Assembly: GCA_964621215.1 (NCBI GenBank) | Contig: CAZULF010000011.1 | Span: 1 to 31,936, forward strand | Origin: CAZULF01 sp964621215 | GTDB taxonomy: Bacteria > Pseudomonadota > Gammaproteobacteria > UBA1113 | Length of the DNA stretch: 31,936 bases | Direction: 5' to 3' | Shown: piece by piece, positions 26,256 through 31,936 of the stretch | Layout of the letters: each line of letters opens with the position of its first letter | Position numbering within the stretch: the stretch's first letter is position 1 | Notes under the pieces: generated by a model | Told to the model about the DNA's origin: nothing | The model's database searches: none | The model's input: the letters and a program-made list of their open reading frames with translations, nothing else | Made by a program: the position numbers and the translations under genes

Positions 26256-26264
26256 TGCTATAAT
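26256..26264 (+). promoter_or_regulatory. extended -10 promoter of the ankyrin-protease gene
   Basis: TGCTATAAT is a perfect extended -10 element (TGnTATAAT); there is no convincing -35, which such promoters can lack. The leader would be about 80 bases, ending with AGGAGAG 5 bases before ATG 26353. Confidence 0.55.
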
Positions 26265-26352
26265 GAAGTGTTTTTTGATAGTTTAAATACACACCATTAG
26301 AGAAAAAGCAGGTTTATTTCATTTTGTTAATGCACGACCAAGGAGAGTAAAG

Positions 26353-27729
26353 ATGAGAGTTAATCCCATATATATTCAGAGGTTATTGAGTGAAAACACA
26401 CCCGACAACATCAAAATGATCATTGGCTTTTTTCAAAACCCATCTATTAGCAATCTAGATGAAATTAAAGGAGTTTTAGTAAAAGCAATTAACAAAGGAG
26501 GTAACTTTTTACATTGGCTTGCTGCAAATAATCAATCAGATATTATGCGCGATCTTGTTGCTCAGGGAGCACTTTTTAATATTAAAGATAGCGCGAACAA
26601 CACTCCATTGCATATTGCAGTTAAATATGGAAGCTATGATGCAATGATCTTTATCATGAGTAAAGATATTATAGCTCAACATGATTATCTTCCTGAAAGT
26701 GAAACTAAAAACAGCAATGGTCTGACCCCTTATGATATTGCTTTAAACATGCAAGATAGAGAATCTATTCGATTAATAGAACATTACACACGCCAGTTCT
26801 GGCAATCAAGAGAAAGTAAACCTGTATCTGTGTCAGTTCGCAGGACAGGAGGCACACGATTACCACCACTTCATTCATCTCTCTCATCGTTATCTATTCA
26901 ACCGGATACAAGCTGGAGAGATGTTGCATGTGAACAACCCTGGCTAGCAAAACCCACCGGGCAATTACAGTGGAAAGATTTAAGTGCTAATCAAGATCTG
27001 ATGCAAAATGTATCATTACAGCGGTGGGGAACAGGGGTGTTAATTAGCGGAGAAATGTTGTTATCAGCAGGGCACTGTTTTGATGAACAGGATAGTTCAA
27101 CTGGTTGGTACTTACGCCATGCTGGAACAGACGAAGCGATAACTCCTAAAGAAATACCATACTACATGACGATTAATTTTAATTATCAAAATCCTTTCTG
27201 TGATGCAGGTAAGTTGTATTCAGTTACTCCTGAAGCCTACGAGGCCAAATTTGAGTTAACGTCATTATTGGAGCATCGTATTGGTGACTTAGACTATGCA
27301 ATTATAAAAGTTAAGCAATCAAATTATAACATGACTACAGATCAGTTTGGCTTCGCTCCTCTTTCTGCGAGAATGCCTCAAAACGGAGAGTCTGTTATTG
27401 TTGTTCAACATCCACTGGGAGAGCCCAAAAAAATTGCTGAAGGTAATGTTACGGCTATCAGAGGGAGTAAAATGTATTATTATTTAGATACAGAAGGTGG
27501 CTCTTCTGGCTCACCTGTTGGCGGTAGCGATCATACGGTTGTTGCTGTACATACAAACGGGATAAACGATAATCCAAGAGAGAGAGCTTTGGGCAATTCG
27601 GGAGTTACAATAGCAGCAATATCCAAACATTCGCCACGATTATTTTCATTAGCACAGCAAGATGTTACTGCAAGCAGTGAAAGTGTTTCTGCTAGCTCAA
27701 ACCCGTCGTATACACGCAGAAGATATTAA
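26353..27729 (+). CDS. ankyrin-repeat trypsin-like serine protease, possible effector
   Basis: A 458-aa two-domain protein. Residues 45-150 form about three ankyrin repeats (GGNFLHWLAANNQSDIM, NNTPLHIAVKYGSYDAM, NGLTPYDIALNMQDRES). After a Ser/Arg-rich linker, residues 220-435 form a chymotrypsin-fold protease of the V8/glutamyl endopeptidase kind. The triad is visible: His in LLSAGHCFD (about 239), Asp in IGDLDYAIIKV (about 315) and Ser in EGGSSGSPVGG (about 383). No signal peptide is seen, so it is either cytoplasmic or exported by a non-Sec route. The C-terminus is Ser-rich and ends YTRRRY; VirB/D4 substrates often carry a hydrophilic, Arg-containing C-terminal signal. An ankyrin-protease fusion next to a T4SS suggests an effector cleaving a host protein, which is inference. 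Its own promoter and a hairpin after the stop indicate a single-gene unit. Confidence 0.82.
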   Translation: MRVNPIYIQRLLSENTPDNIKMIIGFFQNPSISNLDEIKGVLVKAINKGGNFLHWLAANNQSDIMRDLVAQGALFNIKDSANNTPLHIAVKYGSYDAMIFIMSKDIIAQHDYLPESETKNSNGLTPYDIALNMQDRESIRLIEHYTRQFWQSRESKPVSVSVRRTGGTRLPPLHSSLSSLSIQPDTSWRDVACEQPWLAKPTGQLQWKDLSANQDLMQNVSLQRWGTGVLISGEMLLSAGHCFDEQDSSTGWYLRHAGTDEAITPKEIPYYMTINFNYQNPFCDAGKLYSVTPEAYEAKFELTSLLEHRIGDLDYAIIKVKQSNYNMTTDQFGFAPLSARMPQNGESVIVVQHPLGEPKKIAEGNVTAIRGSKMYYYLDTEGGSSGSPVGGSDHTVVAVHTNGINDNPRERALGNSGVTIAAISKHSPRLFSLAQQDVTASSESVSASSNPSYTRRRY

Positions 27730-27750
27730 TTAATCATTATTTATTGGACA

Positions 27751-27797
27751 AAAATCATTTTGCGGATTACGTCAAAAATAATCAGCAAAATGATTTT
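27751..27797. repeat. 13-bp perfect inverted repeat after the ankyrin-protease gene
   Basis: AAAATCATTTTGC (27751-27763) and its complement GCAAAATGATTTT (27785-27797) are separated by 21 bases, starting 22 bases after the stop. No T-run follows, so this is not a classical terminator; it may stabilise the mRNA 3' end or bind a protein. Confidence 0.55.
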
Positions 27798-27911
27798 AAG
27801 CTTCTTGAATTATCAACAAACTTTAGTTGATTGTAATCGTCAGTGCTAAAAAAACTTAATTGCTACTTTTAGTAAAGACGTGAAGAAACCCAACAAAAAT
27901 ACCGAGAAAAT

Positions 27912-27941
27912 TTGTATTTTTTTAATAAATTATGATATAAT
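27912..27941 (+). promoter_or_regulatory. putative promoter of the radC-like gene
   Basis: TGATATAAT (27933-27941) is an extended -10 element; TTGTAT (27912-27917) is a possible -35 at 18-base spacing. The leader is about 45 bases and has CCGGAG before ATG 27993. Confidence 0.5.
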
Positions 27942-27992
27942 TAAATCTGAAGGCCGACGTTTTGTCTGGTCAATTAACCGGAGTTACTACCG

Positions 27993-28439
27993 ATGAATGA
28001 ACAAGAAAAGCAAGTTATCGAGCACGCATTATCAATCCTTAATAGTCATTTTAATTCACGTGATATCCAATTTACTGACGGCGAATATGCGAAAAATTAT
28101 TTCTCTTTACAATTGGCTGCAGAATGGAGAGAAGTTTTTTCTATTTGTTTCCTGAATATTAAAAATGAGCTGATTACTTTCAAGAAACTTTTTTGGGGTT
28201 CAATTGCCGAATCTGCGGTATATCCCCGAGTCATTGCAAAAGAAGCTCTTTTGTTAGATGCTTCTGCTGTTATTATATGTCACAATCACCCAAGCGGCCA
28301 TGTTGAGCCTAGTCATGCAGATAAGATCCTGACAGATAAATTGTTAAAAGCACTTAAGCTGTTGGATATTAAATTGCTAGATCATATTATTGTAAGTAAT
28401 AGTAAAACGTTTAGTTTTGCGGAGGAAGGGCTTATATAG
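27993..28439 (+). CDS. radC: RadC/JAB-domain protein
   Basis: A 148-aa protein consisting of the RadC JAB/MPN+ domain alone; chromosomal RadC proteins are near 220 aa and carry an N-terminal helix-hairpin-helix that is absent here. The zinc metallo-hydrolase motif is intact: HNHPSGHVEPSHAD (H-x-H-P-S-G, then S-x-x-D) at about residues 97-110, with an upstream Glu in FWGSIAESAV. Short RadC proteins are common on plasmids, phages and genomic islands. A DNA-repair role is traditional but poorly supported for this family. The RBS is GGAG, 8 bases before the ATG. Confidence 0.9.
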   Translation: MNEQEKQVIEHALSILNSHFNSRDIQFTDGEYAKNYFSLQLAAEWREVFSICFLNIKNELITFKKLFWGSIAESAVYPRVIAKEALLLDASAVIICHNHPSGHVEPSHADKILTDKLLKALKLLDIKLLDHIIVSNSKTFSFAEEGLI

Positions 28440-28446
28440 CCCTTCT
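28426..28446 (+). terminator. hairpin at the radC stop codon, weak terminator or attenuator
   Basis: GAAGGGCT-TATAT-AGCCCTTC, an 8-bp perfect stem spanning the radC stop codon and followed by TCTTT. The U-tract is short. With the next start only 23 bases on, it may reduce rather than stop transcription into the regulator gene. Confidence 0.45.
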
Positions 28447-28468
28447 CTTTGCTGAGGAGGAATAGAGA

Positions 28469-28747
28469 ATGGAAAGTAGTCCCCATTACCAAACAGGTAA
28501 AGATACGCCGCTTTCACCAGAAACCCTATTAACCTTTGCTCAAGGTTGGGTACCTCCGTCTACGGATGAAGTAAGGGCGTTATTAAAATTGGCGAACCTA
28601 ACAGGGGGCGAAGCTGCCAAAATCATCGGAGTCACAGGAAGAACAATACGTCGCTATGTTGGCGGAGAAAAGCAAATACACTATGCAGAATGGCGATTGT
28701 TGCTGCTTTATGCCAAATTAGTTGAGCCAGAAGTTGTTTCAATTTAA
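28469..28747 (+). CDS. small helix-turn-helix DNA-binding protein
   Basis: A 92-aa protein with an HTH centred on residues 50-70: GGEAAKIIGVTGRTIRRYVG, followed by the conserved tail EKQIHYAEWRLLLLYAKL. This is the Xre-like pattern found in small plasmid and phage regulators. GAGGAGGAATAGAG before the ATG is a strong ribosome binding site. It follows radC by 29 bases, probably in the same transcript. The target is unknown; the clustered palindromes just downstream (28912-28952) are possible binding sites. Confidence 0.78.
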   Translation: MESSPHYQTGKDTPLSPETLLTFAQGWVPPSTDEVRALLKLANLTGGEAAKIIGVTGRTIRRYVGGEKQIHYAEWRLLLLYAKLVEPEVVSI

Positions 28748-28911
28748 ATAGTTAAGGATTTTTAGGGTGTCTGATATGAGAGAATTATTACCTTCATTAT
28801 AAGTAAGATGCGATTTAGTGTTAGTAGCACGCCAAAATATCTGGTATACGGCATCGGTTTTCAACACTAACAGCAGAATATGAGTCAACTCGATCTGCAG
28901 GCTCACTATTG

Positions 28912-28952
28912 AAACCAATCAAATGGTTTGATATCCTTAATTAAGATTAAGG
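28912..28952. repeat. cluster of short palindromes before the ATPase gene
   Basis: The 290 bases between the HTH gene and the ATPase gene hold no coding frame that I can support. They contain AAACCA-ATCAAA-TGGTTT (28912-28929), the overlapping ATCAAA-TGG-TTTGAT (28918-28932), and CCTTAAT-TAAG-ATTAAGG (28935-28952). They could be operators or hairpins; the last is followed by CTTATT rather than a true T-run. Confidence 0.4.
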
Positions 28953-29037
28953 CTTATTAATGACTAAGTATTGAATTTATCCATTAATAACGCATAAAGA
29001 TTGTGTATTGTAGCGCTCTGCGCTTTTAGGAGTAATC

Positions 29038-30423
29038 GTGGTCGGTTTTCCGGTCCGAACGAGTGATTTTACGCAGATTAGGCGTAGTGGACAACATTAC
29101 GTTGATAAGACGGCTTATATCAAAAATGCAATTGACCCTACTCATAATCGATGCAAAATAATTCTACGTCCACCTCAATTTGGTAAATCCCTTTTTCTGA
29201 ATATGCTGGAATGTTTTTTAGCGAAAGAAAAGCAAACTGCCGAGGGTTTATTTGATGGTTTAGCCATCAGTGACGATAAGGATTTTATCGGACGGCATCA
29301 GGGACGGTATACTGTGATTAGGTTCAGCATGAAAGAGGTGATAGGCGAGACTTATCAACACATTCAGCAGAGCTTACAGACAAAGTTTGCAGATTTATAT
29401 CGAAATTATTATCGTATACGGGATAAACTACAGCCAATAGATCAGCAATATTTTGATGAGGTTTATGATCAATCAAAATTTCATCCAAATGCATTAATTA
29501 AACTCTCGGAATTTGTTCTAGAATACAATAAAAAGGAAAAGGTCCTTTTAATACATCAAAAGCCATTTATTTTTGTGGATGGTTACGATACTGCTTTAAT
29601 TGCAGCTGAGAATATGGGGGAAGAGTGTTTAAATAAAACAAGAGCTATGATTAAAGCAGTTATCACCCCTTTATTAAATACAGAGAATATCTCTTTTAAT
29701 TGCGCGCTCATCATGGGCGTGACGGCTTTAATTAAAGAATCATCGCATTGTGATCACATCGACAGTTCAATAGATATATTACAGAATACTCGGGTGTTTT
29801 CAACAACGTTTGGGTTTACGCGAGATGAAATAGCTGTTATACCGAACATTTTTGAATACCCCGATATTATTGAGCGATTGACTGTGTATGCAGGGTATTA
29901 TTTTTGCGATGATACCTTTCTTTATCATCCTGGAATAGTTGCAGAGCTACTTAATAACGTGAATACGCCAAATGCAAATCAAATAAAATTACATGTTCCT
30001 CAATATGTCATGGACAATATCATTGCAAAAATGAATAGTATAGTTTCAGCGTCGAAAACTAAGCTTATTACGCTATTTAACAATAATACAGTGATACTTG
30101 ACGCAACAGACACTACGCTAAACGCTATGTTAACCTATGGTTGTTTATCAATATTACATGATATCAATGCATCAGAAACAACGACGGTTTTTATTCCGAA
30201 TGAGGAGGCACATCGTTTGCTTTTAGAGGCATGTAGAGGCATAATCTATCAGCATGAAAAAAAACGTGGATTTATTGATAGATGTCAACTGATTTGGGAT
30301 AACTTACCCGCAATAAAAAAAAAGATGCAATTATTCCCGATTGTAAAAAAGGAGGTACATTTCATTTATTGGGTACGCTTTCATTACTCGATGGCCATGC
30401 TATTCCTTATAATCTGTTGTTGA
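29038..30423 (+). CDS. AAA-ATPase-like domain protein, N-terminal part, frameshifted
   Basis: A 461-aa frame beginning with the AAA-ATPase-like module widespread in Bacteroidetes and host-associated bacteria: FPVRTSDFTQIRRSGQHYVDKTAYI, Walker A LRPPQFGKSLFLNML near residues 43-57 and a modified Walker B FIFVDGYDTALI (usually DEYD). The start is GTG 29038 with AGGAG 5 bases upstream. Relatives usually end in a PD-(D/E)XK nuclease-like domain; here a different C-terminus follows. The last about 33 residues (from MQLFPIV to LIICC) do not look like a genuine protein end. After the A9 tract at 30315-30323 the neighbouring frame carries sensible sequence to the window edge, so the gene is probably interrupted by a single-base indel. 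Confidence 0.75.
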   Translation: MVGFPVRTSDFTQIRRSGQHYVDKTAYIKNAIDPTHNRCKIILRPPQFGKSLFLNMLECFLAKEKQTAEGLFDGLAISDDKDFIGRHQGRYTVIRFSMKEVIGETYQHIQQSLQTKFADLYRNYYRIRDKLQPIDQQYFDEVYDQSKFHPNALIKLSEFVLEYNKKEKVLLIHQKPFIFVDGYDTALIAAENMGEECLNKTRAMIKAVITPLLNTENISFNCALIMGVTALIKESSHCDHIDSSIDILQNTRVFSTTFGFTRDEIAVIPNIFEYPDIIERLTVYAGYYFCDDTFLYHPGIVAELLNNVNTPNANQIKLHVPQYVMDNIIAKMNSIVSASKTKLITLFNNNTVILDATDTTLNAMLTYGCLSILHDINASETTTVFIPNEEAHRLLLEACRGIIYQHEKKRGFIDRCQLIWDNLPAIKKKMQLFPIVKKEVHFIYWVRFHYSMAMLFLIICC

Positions 30424-31936
30424 AAGGTGAAGACAATCATATTGATGAGTTGATACGATTTTTGGAGAAAGTTTTTCTAATAAAAAGAGAAGGTAATAAA
30501 AATATAACGGTTATTTCCGACGAATTTCTTGCTAATGTACAACGGATATTTAGACGAGACAGTCCTGTTAAATACAAAGAAGAAATAACACGTCTGTTGC
30601 ATTTTTTTAATGAAAAATTCAAATTTCATGAATTAGATTTTTATTCATACGAAGAGGCTTCCATCTTTCATCAACATGCAAAAAGAATAGCAGATTTGGC
30701 TCTAGATTTAGGTAGTATTGATATTATGATGATATATGAGCTGTATCATAAGTTGGTATCATATTATTTATATTATGCAATTGATCTAAAATCATCTCAT
30801 GCATTATGTGAAAAAGCTTTAGAGTGGCCTTCTTTGCCGCCATTGTTTAAATTCAAATTTAATACGTTATTAGGAAAAATATTTTCTCGAGAAAATGATT
30901 TTGAACAAGCAAAAGAAAAATATAAAGTGGCAAGTAAATTAATTGATGCTTTTCAAGAAAACACTATTGAAAAAGCACGACATTATTTTCGAATAGCAAA
31001 ATTATATAAAATTATAGGTGATTATCCAAAAGCAACAGATTTTTTAATTCTAGCACTTAATTATGATATTTCAGATTTGGCATTAAAATATGAAATTGAA
31101 CTAAATCTAAATTTATTGGAGGTTTTTTTAGGTCGGAAAGCCGCTGATGGATTGATCGCTGACTGGGAAAGCAAGCTTTTTTCAGATAAAAATCCAATTG
31201 TAAAACAAAGCATAGCTTTAGCAAAGTGCTATGAAAAACTTGCGTTAATGATCATGGCAACAGACAAAAATGCTGCGCCTGCGCAAGAGTATCTTGCTAA
31301 GGCTGAAATTATTTTAACGAATATTTTAGGGAAAGACCATGTTGAGATTGCTAAGATTTTAGTAAATCAATTACAATTAATGCGGACATATTCAAGTAGT
31401 CATAGCATTTATAAAACATATAATAGAGCAAAAAAAATCTTTGAAAGACATTATGACGAAAATAATTTGGCCTTTTTATATGCGGACGGTCAATGCGCTC
31501 AAGCACTTTTTTGGCAAGGCGACTTAATCAGAGCAAAAACACATTTAGTTAGAGCAGAACAGAATTTCAATAGAATTTTTCCTAATAATAAGCAGCACCT
31601 ACATGAACGATGTAGAATTTACTTAGCATTGAGTGAGGTAAATCGGCTGTCTGGAAAATTGGAAATTGCTGAAAAACATTATGGCGTCGCACTAGAAATA
31701 GCTAAAACAATACCTGATTTGAAACAATCTAATTTATGTCAAGGGCGAGGTTTTTATAATTTGGGTGAAATTGCTTTATTAGCTAATGATACAGAGAAGG
31801 CAACTAAATTTTTTAATCAAGCATTGGAAAATCTATGCCAAACAGATAATAAGATTGAAATATTAATGGCTAGATACGCGCTAGCGCGAACGCAATTTGA
31901 AAGAGGCGACTGGCTATATCTGTTAAAAATTCAACA
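30324..31936 (+). CDS. TPR-rich C-terminal continuation of the ATPase gene, runs off window
   Basis: From GAT 30324 the reading frame is free of stops for 537 codons to the window end. It starts DAIIPDCKKGGTFHLLGTLS, which reads as a direct continuation of the preceding ATPase. There is no convincing start codon with a ribosome binding site near its beginning. From about 30830 it is strongly helical with TPR-like repeats, for example FEQAKEKYKVASKLI, YPKATDFLILALNYD, LEIAEKHYGVALEIA and TEKATKFFNQALENL. Joined across the A9 tract the product would exceed 960 aa and have ATPase-plus-TPR architecture, like STAND proteins. Whether this is a pseudogene, a phase-variable gene, a slippage product or an assembly error is open. 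Confidence 0.7.

Noticed and set aside
1..31936. tRNA, rRNA, insertion sequence, integrase, replication or partition genes
   Set aside because: None could be recognised, so it remains open whether the element is a plasmid or is integrated.

Overview
The window looks like part of a conjugative plasmid or integrated conjugative element. The likely host is a host-associated gammaproteobacterium, perhaps of the Legionellales (Legionella, Coxiella, Rickettsiella or Berkiella-like). That placement is inference: it rests on a moderately AT-rich sequence, a VirB/D4 transfer system, and large eukaryote-like cargo (NACHT ATPases with HEAT repeats, ankyrin repeats, TPRs). No ribosomal, tRNA or core chromosomal gene is present to fix the taxonomy. 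One run of 100 N (12124-12223) marks an assembly gap inside a tandem repeat.

Layout. (1) 1-9794, plus strand: a tightly packed P-type type IV secretion operon in the order virB4 (5' part outside the window), virB5, a 51-aa lipoprotein, a second lipoprotein, virB6, virB8, virB9, virB10, virB11, virD4. Most junctions overlap by 1-4 bases. virB1-B3 would lie to the left. (2) 9774-24564, minus strand: a Fic toxin with its overlapping VbhA-type antitoxin, then two very large NACHT/HEAT genes (1342 and 2246 aa) that probably form one transcription unit, then a MOBQ-type relaxase-helicase. (3) 24564-24777: a divergent intergenic region holding a good oriT candidate (an inverted repeat followed by an IncQ-like nick sequence) and promoters facing both ways. 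(4) 24778-29037, plus strand: a TraD/MobC-like relaxosome protein, a 301-aa protein whose Thr1, Asp17 and Lys33 fall exactly as in proteasome beta subunits and HslV, an ankyrin-serine protease fusion, a RadC/JAB protein and a small HTH regulator. (5) 29038-31936, plus strand: an AAA-ATPase-like gene that appears frameshifted at an A9 tract and continues as a TPR-rich open frame beyond the window.

How it fits together. Relaxase, TraD-like protein and oriT would form the relaxosome, VirD4 would couple it to the VirB channel, and DNA (possibly with proteins) would be exported. The large genes between the channel and the relaxase are cargo. They could be effectors carried into eukaryotic host cells, or NLR-like systems guarding the element against phages or rival plasmids; the sequence alone does not decide. 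The most rewarding points are the NACHT pair, the proteasome-like protein, the oriT with an autoregulation-like promoter overlap, the VbhA-Fic pair beside a VirB/D4 system, and two homopolymer frameshifts (relaxase T6, ATPase A9) that may be assembly errors, phase-variation sites or slippage sites.
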